Shown here piece after piece: positions 1 through 7,936 of a stretch of DNA of 46,086 bases; the first letter of the stretch is position 1; each line of letters starts with the position of its first letter. Source of the stretch: Planctomycetota bacterium (lineage in GTDB: Bacteria > Planctomycetota > Planctomycetia > Gemmatales > Gemmataceae); the NCBI GenBank assembly GCA_016872595.1, contig VGZJ01000011.1:1-46086 (forward strand), in the 5' to 3' direction. Below the pieces are notes generated by a model that was given only the letters and a program-made list of their open reading frames with translations, ran no database searches and had not been told where the DNA came from. A program made the position numbers and the translations under genes.

Positions 1-171
1 GGGCGGGGGCGGAGGGGGAGGCGGCGGGGGCGGGGGCGGGGGCGGCACAACGGGCACGGCGACCGCGATCACGAGCGCGGCCCCGCACACCGGGCACGCG
101 GCCGTCCGGCTCGTGCGCCCAAGCGCGGTCACGAACAGATGGCCGCACTGCGGGCACTCCAACTCGTGCAT
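1..171 (-). CDS. Zinc-ribbon, proline-rich protein (partial, runs off the left edge)
   Basis: Read on the minus strand from the ATG at 171, this frame stays open to the window edge. It begins MHELECPQCGHLF and has a second CPVCG about 25 residues later, so C-x2-C plus C-x2-C makes a likely small zinc ribbon. A short hydrophobic, valine-rich stretch follows, then an uninterrupted proline run encoded by the G/C-only tract at 1-46. The start lies 18 bases beyond the stop of the next minus-strand gene's neighbour region, so the two are probably co-directional. The C-terminal part is missing and the function cannot be told. The proline run could be a slippage-prone repeat. Confidence 0.6.
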   Translation of the reverse strand, partial: MHELECPQCGHLFVTALGRTSRTAACPVCGAALVIAVAVPVVPPPPPPPPPPPPPPP

Positions 172-189
172 CCTCGCCACGCCGCGCCC

Positions 190-1407
190 CTAGTCCGCGA
201 CCGCGTCAAGGTACTCTTTCGCGGCTGAGCGGACATTGCGCACCGCGCGCCAGTACACCCCCACGAGGAGCAGCCAGCCGAGCATCAGCGCGCCCTGTTC
301 CATCAGCTTCCAGTCGTCCGTGAGCGGCTTCTCGCGGAGGTGATCGACGTACAGGCTCCAACCCAGCGTGGCGACGAACGCGGTCAGCGCGAACACGAAC
401 CCGACCGCGCCCACGGCCCGCGCCGCGCGCGGGCGCTTGAGGGCCATGCCGCACGAGGTCAGGCCCGTCAGGAACCAGAACTCGGCCAGCGGCACGAGTA
501 ACAGGAAGCCGCCCCACGTGTACTTGTACTCGTCTTTCATGAGCAACCGCTCGAAGCCGAACGAGGCCACCAGCGCGCCGAGGCCGACGAGCGTAAACAT
601 GGCGCTGAGTGCGAACAGACCGCGCGCGCCGCTGTTGCGCGGCGCGCCGCCGGCGATCAACCGGCCAAGGGTCAGCGGCACGCAGGCGAGCAGCACCGGG
701 AGGCCGTAGCACGCGAGGTCGAGCAAGTCTTCCTTGCGCAGCGGAACGGCGTTCGGGCTGCCGTCGTTGACGTACCCCTCGATCTTCACCCAGTCCGCGC
801 CGTCGCCCTTCGGCAGCGGCCCGGCCGAGCGTGCATACACGGCCTTGCCAAACCCGATGAAGGCAATCAGCGACACGAACAGGAGCGCGATCTGCACCCA
901 GAAAAGCCCGCGGCGCACCGACTTCCACCCGGCCGCGGCCACCTCCTCCGCGGTCGGCTCGCCGGCTTTCGGCTTCGGCTTGGGCTTGTCGCCCTTCTCG
1001 CCCTTATCGGCCTTCGCGGGTTTGGGACGGTCCTTGCCGCGCCCGCCGACGGGCGCGGAGAACGATTCGAGATCGGACGCCGGCTCTGAGGGAAGGACGG
1101 GGGCTTTGGCCTGCGGTTCGAAGGTCGGCGGCGCGGGCGCGGGGGCTGTTGGGCTCGCACCCCAATCGTCCGGCGTGGCAACAACCGGGGCGGACGGCGT
1201 GGACGGGACCGCGCGCGGTGCCGGCACAGCGGGCGTGCCCGAATCACTCGGCAGGCTCGCGGTCGGTGCGCCGGCGCTGCCCGACTCTTCCGCCGTAGGC
1301 ACCTGCACCGCGGCTTGGCAGTACGGGCACTTCACCTTCTTGCCCGCAGACTCGTCGCGCGCCCGGAACCGCTTCCCGCACGACGGGCACCCCAGCGTGA
1401 TTGGCAT
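190..1407 (-). CDS. Zinc-ribbon multi-pass membrane protein
   Basis: The chosen start, ATG at 1407, gives 405 residues beginning MPITLGCPSCGKRF. The open frame extends further upstream, but starting here puts the zinc ribbon (C7, C10, then CPYC at about 27-30) at the N-terminus, as in the similar protein at 6964-7830. A long region rich in Pro, Ala and Ser follows, then a Lys/Pro-rich stretch. The C-terminal half carries about six hydrophobic segments, beginning near GLFWVQIALLF and ending near the last 30 residues. The layout (cytoplasmic zinc ribbon, linker, membrane bundle) is common in planctomycete proteins of unknown role. No catalytic motif is visible. Confidence 0.8.
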   Translation of the reverse strand: MPITLGCPSCGKRFRARDESAGKKVKCPYCQAAVQVPTAEESGSAGAPTASLPSDSGTPAVPAPRAVPSTPSAPVVATPDDWGASPTAPAPAPPTFEPQAKAPVLPSEPASDLESFSAPVGGRGKDRPKPAKADKGEKGDKPKPKPKAGEPTAEEVAAAGWKSVRRGLFWVQIALLFVSLIAFIGFGKAVYARSAGPLPKGDGADWVKIEGYVNDGSPNAVPLRKEDLLDLACYGLPVLLACVPLTLGRLIAGGAPRNSGARGLFALSAMFTLVGLGALVASFGFERLLMKDEYKYTWGGFLLLVPLAEFWFLTGLTSCGMALKRPRAARAVGAVGFVFALTAFVATLGWSLYVDHLREKPLTDDWKLMEQGALMLGWLLLVGVYWRAVRNVRSAAKEYLDAVAD

Positions 1408-1540
1408 GATGACCACTCCGCGCAGTGAAGGATCGAGCGCGGAACGCCGCGCCGTGCGGGACATGGTAAGGCCGGACGCGGGGCGGAGAAACCCCGTGGT
1501 CGTGAAAAAGCTGGGAAAACCCACTCGGTGGCCCGCCCGA

Positions 1541-1801
1541 TCAGAACCGCGGTTGGGGGCGGTTCCATGCAGGGTCGTAGGGGAGCGAGAACAGTTGCTG
1601 GAGCAACTCGGCCTTGTTGGGGGCGTCGCCCAGCAGCACCTCGACGGCCTGCCGAAGTTTAGCGGCGCGGACGTCGGCGGTGGCGGCCTCGGCCCCCGCT
1701 CCGCGGCCCAGCCGGTCGAACACCGCGGCCACTTCGAGCAACTTCCCGCGCGCCTCAAGGAAGAACTGGTCCAACACGCGCTCGGCCGGCAACGGGGTCA
1801 T
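1541..1801 (-). CDS. Small conserved protein, unknown function
   Basis: The ATG at 1801 gives 86 residues starting MTPLPAERVLDQFFLEAR. The open frame reaches further upstream, but that extension is translated from the inverted repeat at 1832-2070 and is discarded. The protein looks mostly helical and soluble (FFLEARGKLLEVAAVFDRL, then KLRQAVEVLLG) and ends with LPYDPAWNRPQPRF. From memory it resembles a small family seen in planctomycetes and relatives, with no known activity. It is transcribed in the same direction as the zinc-ribbon membrane protein, 133 bases upstream of that start. Confidence 0.7.
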   Translation of the reverse strand: MTPLPAERVLDQFFLEARGKLLEVAAVFDRLGRGAGAEAATADVRAAKLRQAVEVLLGDAPNKAELLQQLFSLPYDPAWNRPQPRF

Positions 1802-1831
1802 GGTCGTCTCTCGCGGAACGGCAGTAAGGCG

Positions 1832-2070
1832 GTTGATCCACAGATTACACAGATGGACACAGATTGAAAGGCAGAAGAGAATGGCCACAAGAAAGCACAA
1901 AACACACAAAAGGGAACCAAAACCGGAGCCCATTCAGAAGACATCAGCACGAGCTACGGCCGGGCCGAAGACAACACAATCTGCTGTCTTCTCTGTGTAT
2001 CTTCTGCGTTCTTGTGGCCATTCTCTTCTGCCTTTCAATCTGTGTCCATCTGTGTAATCTGTGGATCAAC
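1832..2070. repeat. Long inverted repeat, 60-bp perfect arms
   Basis: The left arm 1832-1891 is the exact reverse complement of the right arm 2011-2070 (60 of 60 bases). The 119-base middle shows weaker symmetry just inside the arms. The arms contain the words GATCCACAGATTACACAG and TCTGTGTCCATCTGTG. Base composition is clearly more AT-rich than the surroundings. The element fills the gap between two minus-strand genes and is not coding: its translations (CNLWIN, KHKTHK types) are familiar artefacts of this dispersed repeat in other genomes. It could fold into a large hairpin in RNA or a cruciform in DNA. Confidence 0.9.
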
Positions 2071-2075
2071 CGTGC

Positions 2076-2921
2076 TCACCCTTTCGGGGCGAACTTGGCT
2101 TTCAGTTCCAGCGGCACGAGGTCGTTGAGGCTGCCGCTGCGGAAGCCGTCGAGGTCGAGGGTAACGAATTTGAAGCCGAGCGCGCGGAGGGCGCGGGCGA
2201 GGTCGGTGCGCACGGGTTCGGCCGCGAGCCGTGCGATGTCACCCGCGGGCACTTCGACGCGCGCGAGGTCGCCCTCGTGGTAGCGCACGCGGCACTCGCG
2301 CAAGCCCAGTTCGCGGAGCACGGCCTCGGCGTCTTCGACGCGCTTCGTGCGCTCTGGTGTAACGGGCACGCCGGGGGCCATGCGACTCGACAGGCACGGC
2401 GCGGCCGGCTTGTCCCACGTCGGCAGGTTCCAGTCGCGCGCAAGCGCGCGCACGTCGGCCTTCGTGAACCCGGCTTCCTGAAGCGGATGGCGCACCGCAT
2501 GTTCCGCGGCGGCGATGAGACCCGGCCGGTAGTCGCCCATGTCGTCGAGGTTCGCTCCGCTCGCCATCACGGGCACGCCCAGTTCCGGCAGCAGGCGCTC
2601 GACCGTTGTGTATAGCTCGGTCTTGCAGTGGTAGCAGCGCGCGCCGTCGTTCTTGAGGTACGCGGGGTTGTCGAACTCGCTCGTGGGTACGACGACGTGG
2701 CGGATGCCGATGAGCGCGGCCAGCCGGCGCGCGTCGTCCAGCTCGCGCCGGGCGACGCTGGGGCTGTCGGCGGTGACGGCGACGGCGCGCGGGCCGAGGG
2801 CCAGCGCCGCGGCCTTTGCCACGACGGTGCTGTCGATGCCGCCGCTAAACGCGACCGCGACACCGGGCAGGTCGCCGAGGATCGCCAGCAGTCGCTCGCG
2901 CTTCGCTCTGAGGTCGCTCAT
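2076..2921 (-). CDS. larE: LarE-type ATP-dependent sulfur transferase
   Basis: The product has 281 residues from the ATG at 2921. The N-terminus carries the PP-loop pyrophosphatase motif SGGIDST (26-32). Then come RCYHCK (Cys96, Cys99) and PCLSSR with Cys176. LarE adenylates the carboxyl of pyridinium-3,5-biscarboxylic acid mononucleotide and adds sulfur while making the nickel-pincer cofactor of lactate racemase. In Lactobacillus the sulfur comes from Cys176. LarE proteins with three such cysteines hold a 4Fe-4S cluster, so the cluster type is inferred here. Length and motifs fit full-length LarE. The start overlaps the stop of the membrane protein upstream by ATGA. No larA, larB or larC is in the window. 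Confidence 0.88.
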   Translation of the reverse strand: MSDLRAKRERLLAILGDLPGVAVAFSGGIDSTVVAKAAALALGPRAVAVTADSPSVARRELDDARRLAALIGIRHVVVPTSEFDNPAYLKNDGARCYHCKTELYTTVERLLPELGVPVMASGANLDDMGDYRPGLIAAAEHAVRHPLQEAGFTKADVRALARDWNLPTWDKPAAPCLSSRMAPGVPVTPERTKRVEDAEAVLRELGLRECRVRYHEGDLARVEVPAGDIARLAAEPVRTDLARALRALGFKFVTLDLDGFRSGSLNDLVPLELKAKFAPKG

Positions 2922-3226
2922 GCCGGGCCGCCGTCCTTCTTGCTGAAGTCGAAGTCCGGGTTGTGTTCCCCACTGCCGCGCGCGCTCGGGTCGGGCAGCA
3001 GTGGCGAGCGTACGGGCGTGGCGGCGCGCCGCGCGTGCAGCCACCCCGCGTACCACTTCGCGAGGTTCACCCCGGCTAGGCCCAGCCCCATGCACGCGCC
3101 GAGGAGTAACCTCGTGCGGTCGAATCGCGCCACCGCGTCCGGCGCGAACAGGCGCAGCGCGAGGAGCACCAGCCCCACCGCGAGGAAGAACAGCCCGATC
3201 GTGAGCCGCATGTGCCGAACCGCCAT
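2918..3226 (-). CDS. Small two-helix membrane protein upstream of larE
   Basis: This 102-residue protein has two hydrophobic segments: residues about 6-27 (MRLTIGLFFLAVGLVLLAL) and about 40-62 (RLLLGACMGLGLAGVNLAKW). Its polar tail ends in FDFSKKDGGPA. Its TGA overlaps the larE ATG in the sequence ATGA, so the two are very likely translated in sequence from one message. I do not recognise the family. The coupling may be only positional; a role in the LarE pathway is a guess. Confidence 0.7.
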   Translation of the reverse strand: MAVRHMRLTIGLFFLAVGLVLLALRLFAPDAVARFDRTRLLLGACMGLGLAGVNLAKWYAGWLHARRAATPVRSPLLPDPSARGSGEHNPDFDFSKKDGGPA

Positions 3227-3306
3227 CGCCGCGCCCTCGTGGATGCCTCCATAATACTCGAAGTCGACCGTTGCGAACTATGCGCCGGGCGACAACAATG
3301 CGCCGA

Positions 3307-3453
3307 GAAGAACCTAACCCCCCGGCCCCCTTCCCTGAAGGGAAGGGAGTGGGTTCGTGTTTGAAGAGCCGAACAGCTCCCCCGGCGCGCGGCGAATTTG
3401 GCGCGCGTGCTCCCCTTCCCTTCAGGGAAGGGGGCCGGGGGGTTAGGTTCTTC
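3307..3453. repeat. Inverted repeat with 41-bp perfect arms
   Basis: Arms 3307-3347 and 3413-3453 are exact reverse complements over 41 bases and begin GAAGAACCTAACCCCC on the left. Each arm contains its own small palindrome (TTCCCTGAAGGGAA). The 65-base centre is not symmetric. The translated arms give the PNPPAPFPEGKG artefact often seen where this kind of dispersed repeat is called as coding. It sits between divergent genes, and its right arm ends 17 bases before the ATG of the oxidoreductase at 3471, so it lies in that gene's promoter or leader region. Confidence 0.9.
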
Positions 3454-3470
3454 CGCGAGGAGCAACACTC

Positions 3471-4571
3471 ATGGCGAAGTACCGAGTTGCGGTGATCGGG
3501 CGCACCGGCAAGGGCGCGTACGGGCACGCCCTCGACACCGTTTGGCTCAAGTGCGATAAGGCCGAAATCGTTGCGGTGGCCGACGAGAATGAGACCGGGC
3601 GCGCGGCTGCGGCCAAGCGCCTCGGCGCGAAAAGCGCCTTCGCCGACTACCGCGAGATGCTCAAGAAGGAGAAACCGCAGATCGTGAGCGTCGCGGACCG
3701 TTGGCCGGACTGCCACCGCGACATGGTCGTGGCTTGCGCCGAGCACGGGGCGAGCATCTTCCTCGAAAAGCCCGTCGCGCAGACGCTCCAGCAGGCCGAC
3801 GAGATGGTCGCGGCGTGCGAGAAGCACCACGTGAAGTGCGCCGTCGCGCACCAGACCGCGTACAGCCCGCGCGTGAAGGTCATCAAGGAACTGATCGGCG
3901 CGGGCAAGATTGGCGATGTGCTCGAACTGCGCGGCCACGGCAAAGAGGACCGGCGCGGTGGCGGCGAAGACCTGATGGTTCTCGGTACGCACACCTTCGA
4001 CCTGATGCGGCACCTGCGCGGCGAGGCGAAATGGTGCTTCGCGCGCGTTCAACAGGGCGGGCGCAAGGCCGCGCCGGGCGACGTGCGGCAGGCCGGTGAG
4101 CAGATCGGCCCCATCGTCGGCGACCACATCAGCGCCAGCTACGGCTTCGCCGGCCTGACGGTCGGGCACTTCACCACACACGTCACGAAGGAAGCACCCG
4201 GCTCGCGCTACTGGCTCGAAGTGCGCGGCACGAAGGGCACCATCCACCTCGGGTTCGGCATCCTCCCGGTTGCACTGTTGTGCGAAGACCCGAGCGGAAT
4301 GTTCGGCAAGAGCAAAGCCCCGTGGCAGGAGATTACGAGCGCGGGCCTCGGCAAGCCGGAACCGCTGACCACGAAGGAACTCGACAATGGCAACATCCTG
4401 ATCGTCAACGACTTGATCGAGGCCATCGAGAAAGACCGCGCGCCGCTGGACAGCCTCAGCGACGGGCGCGCGGCACTGGAGATGGTCCTCGCGGTGTACG
4501 AGTCGCACCGGCTGGAGCGCCCGGTCGATATGCCGCTGAAGAACCGCAAGCACCCACTTGCCGCGATGTAG
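3471..4571 (+). CDS. Gfo/Idh/MocA family NAD(P)-dependent oxidoreductase
   Basis: The protein has 366 residues, a normal length for the family. The N-terminal Rossmann domain starts KYRVAVIGRTGKG, a variant of the usual glycine motif, and the family signature EKP is at residues 99-101 (FLEKPVAQ). The C-terminal alpha/beta domain follows, with GTHTFDLMRHL near the expected substrate and catalytic histidine region. A GAGGAG-like ribosome site lies about 9 bases before the ATG. Such enzymes oxidise or reduce sugars, inositols or related compounds; the substrate cannot be told. It has no signal peptide. The inverted repeat lies directly upstream, and the gene converges with the next one. Confidence 0.9.
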   Translation: MAKYRVAVIGRTGKGAYGHALDTVWLKCDKAEIVAVADENETGRAAAAKRLGAKSAFADYREMLKKEKPQIVSVADRWPDCHRDMVVACAEHGASIFLEKPVAQTLQQADEMVAACEKHHVKCAVAHQTAYSPRVKVIKELIGAGKIGDVLELRGHGKEDRRGGGEDLMVLGTHTFDLMRHLRGEAKWCFARVQQGGRKAAPGDVRQAGEQIGPIVGDHISASYGFAGLTVGHFTTHVTKEAPGSRYWLEVRGTKGTIHLGFGILPVALLCEDPSGMFGKSKAPWQEITSAGLGKPEPLTTKELDNGNILIVNDLIEAIEKDRAPLDSLSDGRAALEMVLAVYESHRLERPVDMPLKNRKHPLAAM

Positions 4572-4577
4572 ACGGCG

Positions 4578-5198
4578 CTACTCGCGCCCCAGTACGGCGT
4601 CGATGACCCAGCACCCGCGGACGTGCTCTCCCGGTTCACGGCAGTGCATGAGAATGTCATCGTTAGTGCAGCCGGCGTCTTGAAGTGCGTCGGCCAGAAT
4701 CGGCATTGCGCCGAAGTCGTTGTCGGCGTACATGGTGCGCGCCAGCGCGACCGCGGTATCGGTTCGCCACGCCGGGTCGAACATGTTGCCGCGCATCGTG
4801 TCCGACTTACGCTTGCGGCGCATCGCGAACGGGTTCCCGAACACTTCGCGCAGCAGGCGAACGGCGAACTTTACCGCTGGGGCGCTGTTCGTGTGCCAGT
4901 TACCGGGCGCGCGCACGGTAGCTCGGAACGCCTGCCGCGCGTTGGCGTTGAACCCGACGAAGTTGGATAACGTGTCGGCACCGTTCGGGCGCGTGCCGCA
5001 CTCGGCCCAGAGGCCCACGAGTTCGGCCCGCGCCCGTAGGCGCTGCTTTTCGGCACTACCTCGGAGTCGGAACGACTGCCAGTGCCAGAACGCGGCGACG
5101 TACAGACGCAACACGCGGGGCGAACCGCGCGTGCGCGCCGTCACCGCCGCGCCCATTTCGGCCGGGTCCTTGGACGCCAGCCACTCCGCTTCCGTCAT
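4578..5198 (-). CDS. Gemmata-type paralogous family protein, copy 1
   Basis: This 206-residue protein begins MTEAEWLASKDPAEM and ends with FDPAWRTDTAVALAR, ILADALQDAGC and HVRGCWVIDAVLGRE. The same blocks occur in the protein at 10555-11220, so the two are paralogues; the middle regions differ strongly. From memory, Gemmata genomes carry many such proteins with an 'AEWL' start, a variable helical centre and this conserved end. The function is unknown. No signal peptide, membrane segment or catalytic signature is evident. Stops of this gene and the oxidoreductase converge within 7 bases, and its ATG lies 5 bases after the end of the superoxide dismutase gene. Confidence 0.85.
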   Translation of the reverse strand: MTEAEWLASKDPAEMGAAVTARTRGSPRVLRLYVAAFWHWQSFRLRGSAEKQRLRARAELVGLWAECGTRPNGADTLSNFVGFNANARQAFRATVRAPGNWHTNSAPAVKFAVRLLREVFGNPFAMRRKRKSDTMRGNMFDPAWRTDTAVALARTMYADNDFGAMPILADALQDAGCTNDDILMHCREPGEHVRGCWVIDAVLGRE

Positions 5199-5203
5199 CG
5201 CCG

Positions 5204-5827
<624 letters not shown>

Positions 5828-6003
5828 GGCGAGGCTCCTCGGTATGGAGTGAAACGGGGCAATTCAACTTCAGCCAGTGTATGGACGCGCCGCGCTGTCG
5901 CGCGCAACCGCGCAGCGGAACGGGAACGGCGTCGCATTGGCGAACCCGATGCGCCGATTTCGCCTTGAGGCTCGCGCCGGTCGCGATACGATTGTAGGAT
6001 TGG

Positions 6004-6088
6004 GGAAGGGTGGCAGAGTGGTCGATTGCACCGGTCTTGAAAACCGGCGACACGAAAGTGTCCGAGGGTTCGAATCCCTCCCCTTCCG
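6004..6088 (+). tRNA. tRNA-Ser (anticodon UGA)
   Basis: The acceptor stem GGAAGGG (6004-6010) pairs with CCCTTCC (6081-6087), with G as discriminator. The anticodon arm CCGGT-CTTGAAA-ACCGG gives anticodon TGA. A long variable arm (GACACGAAAGTGTC) is typical of serine tRNA. The T arm is GAGGG-TTCGAAT-CCCTC. The 3' CCA is not encoded. The gene is alone and points toward the truncated end of the kinase pseudogene. Confidence 0.96.
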
Positions 6089-6149
6089 CTACTCGTCTCC
6101 AGCCCCAACCGCGAATCGCACGATACGCGAGTGGGTGGGGCATGCACGA

Positions 6150-6171
6150 CCGCGACCGTAGACGGTCGCGG
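6150..6171 (+). terminator. Hairpin downstream of tRNA-Ser
   Basis: CCGCGACCG (6150-6158) and CGGTCGCGG (6163-6171) form a perfect 9-bp stem with a TAGA loop, 61 bases after the tRNA. No T-run follows, so its role as a terminator for the tRNA transcript is only plausible. Confidence 0.35.
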
Positions 6172-6237
6172 CCGGACGAACGGGGTCAGGACGCTAACTG
6201 GCCTACACCTTTACGGCGTCCGCTGGTGGGCGACCAC

Positions 6238-6842
6238 CTACTCCATAACGAAAAACGGCTGGCCCGCGGCGGTCACCCCGCCGTCGAAGATGCGGGCGAT
6301 GTTCGGGTGGTCCATCAGCGCGAGCGCCTGCCGCTCGGCGTCGAACCGGGCCAGCACCGACTTCGAGTCCATCCCCGGGTTGATGAGCTTCAGTGCGACT
6401 TGCCGCTTGACCGGCTCGCTCTGAGTGGCGAGGTAGAGGGACCCCATTCCCCCTTCGCCGATCAGTCGCGCGAGCGCGTAGCGCCCCGCGATCACCGTGC
6501 CCAGATCGGTGGGCAGGGCGTGCGGCGCGGCGCGTGGGTCGTCGAACGTGCCCGTGGTCCCGTCGGGCCGGTCGTCGCCGGTCACGGCCCCGGCGCGGCG
6601 GGCGCGCCCGGGGCGTACGCGCCGGTGGCGTCGGTCGGGAGGGGCACGACGAGTGCGCTCGTGGTGTCGGGATCGACAAACCCGGCCGTAGCGGAGTGTG
6701 CGCCGAGGAGCGCCTCGACGCTCGCCCGGTGCGCGGCATTGCAGCCGCAGGCACGGTCGAGGTAGGCGGCGCGCGCCGCCGTGTCGCTCAGGGCGAGTGC
6801 CTCGGCGAGAATGGCCATCACGCGCGGATCGGGTTCGGGCAT
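6238..6842 (-). pseudogene. Frameshifted, truncated Ser/Thr protein kinase
   Basis: The ATG at 6842 opens an 86-residue frame ([16 protein letters not shown] ... VEALLGAH) that matches the usual N-terminal part of planctomycete Pkn-type kinases. It stops at 6582. The next frame, overlapping it by GTGA at 6585, continues with the kinase: [19 protein letters not shown] (glycine loop), VALKLI (ATP-binding lysine) and [13 protein letters not shown], then stops at 6238 right after PFFVME. Everything from the hinge onward (HRD, DFG, APE) is missing. Family members carry both parts in one polypeptide, so a frameshift plus a 3' deletion is the simplest reading. Just before 6842, GGATCACC/GGTGATCC (6844-6851, 6862-6869) would form a hairpin including the ribosome site. 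Confidence 0.8.
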
Positions 6843-6963
6843 GGGATCACCTCACGGAACGGGTGATCCTATTGCGATGTTGGAACCGAGACTGGCTCAA
6901 AAGTCCCAAGAAAACTTGCCGTCGGGCGCTGGTGCGCCGCGCGGTCGCCCGTCTGGCCGCGCG

Positions 6964-7830
6964 TCAATTGTTCACCCGGAAGGTGTTGAACAGCCGGCGG
7001 GCTAACCCTTTGTGGTCCATGTCTTTCCCCTCGGCCCCGAACACGTACACCCGCGGGCGTGGCCCGTCGGCCACCAGTACCATCCACATTACGGCCTTGC
7101 CGCGCGGTGTCGTCATGAGCAGTTCGACGCCCCAAGCGTTGTCCACGCGGATCATTACCTCGGTCGCGTCGGTCACACCCAATCGCTTCTTCTCGCGGTC
7201 GCGCTCGGACTGAAGGATGCCGGCGGAATAGACGCGGTCGGTGTCGGCCTTCAGCTTCGGCAGCGCCGCCGGTTCGAGGTCGCAGTACGACACCCACGCG
7301 GAGGTTTTCGAGTACCAGCCGGTCGTGGTGAACCGCTTACCGCCGCCCACCGAACCTGCGGGGTTGCCCGGCACGTCTTCCGCGCCGGGGTTACCGGGTA
7401 GTAAGATGCAGAACGAGCCGTCTGGCGCGGTGAACTCGACCCAGCGCTTCTCGGAAAGATGGCCGGAGCCGTAATGCCGGTAGGCGAGTGTGGCCCCGGC
7501 GCACACCGCGACGACGGCGCACCCGATCAGAATCGTGACCCAACCGGGGAACCGCGCGGCCGCGACGAGCGCCGCGCTGCGCGGCGGCGGGGGCGGGTCC
7601 GGTTCGTCGTAGAGCGACAGCGCGTCCTGACGTTGGGCCGCGGGCTTCGGTTGGACCGCCGGTGCCGGGTTCGGCGCGGGCGTGGGCGCGGGTGCGCTCG
7701 ACACCGGGGCCGACATCGGCAGCGCCGTCACCACCTCGTTGCACCACGGGCACGGCGCGCGCTGACCGAGCGCCGCGTCCGGCACTTGGAACGGCTTCCC
7801 GCAGTTCGTGCAGCCGACCGGAACGAACAT
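6964..7830 (-). CDS. Zinc-ribbon, single-pass anchored protein
   Basis: The ATG at 7830 gives 288 residues beginning MFVPVGCTNCGKPF. The longer open frame upstream would bury this zinc ribbon (C7, C10, then CPWC) and is rejected. The order is zinc ribbon, Pro/Ala linker, one membrane segment (GWVTILIGCAVVAVCAGATLAY, near residues 95-117), then an extracytoplasmic domain starting EFTAPDGSFCILLPGNP and ending RVYVFGAEGKDM ... LFNTFRVN. The C-terminal domain resembles the secreted protein encoded divergently at 7937, both in the LPG-x-P block and in the terminal RVY/RLY ... F-x-x-F block. The function is unknown. Confidence 0.82.
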   Translation of the reverse strand: MFVPVGCTNCGKPFQVPDAALGQRAPCPWCNEVVTALPMSAPVSSAPAPTPAPNPAPAVQPKPAAQRQDALSLYDEPDPPPPPRSAALVAAARFPGWVTILIGCAVVAVCAGATLAYRHYGSGHLSEKRWVEFTAPDGSFCILLPGNPGAEDVPGNPAGSVGGGKRFTTTGWYSKTSAWVSYCDLEPAALPKLKADTDRVYSAGILQSERDREKKRLGVTDATEVMIRVDNAWGVELLMTTPRGKAVMWMVLVADGPRPRVYVFGAEGKDMDHKGLARRLFNTFRVNN

Positions 7831-7936
7831 GACGCCCCCGCGGTGCGGAAATGTGTACGCTCCGTTATAGCCGCCCGCTTGCCGCGCGCGCGGCCGCGCC
7901 GCACAATCGTTACACCCACTGACCCCGAGGCCCACG

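Noticed and set aside
1864-2283. Plus-strand frame with HLCNLWIN and KHTKGNQ
   Set aside because: It is translated from the dispersed inverted repeat at 1832-2070 and continues into antisense of larE.
3076-3495. Open frames containing PNPPAPFPEGKG or LTPRPPSLKG
   Set aside because: They are translations of the inverted repeat at 3307-3453, not proteins.
2922-4553. N-terminal extension of larE to 825 residues
   Set aside because: It runs antisense through the membrane protein's surroundings, the repeat and the oxidoreductase, and is arginine/alanine-rich. The real start is at 2921, coupled by ATGA.
6004-6238. Integrated element at tRNA-Ser
   Set aside because: No integrase and no second copy of the tRNA 3' end was seen in the window; only the truncated kinase hints at past rearrangement.
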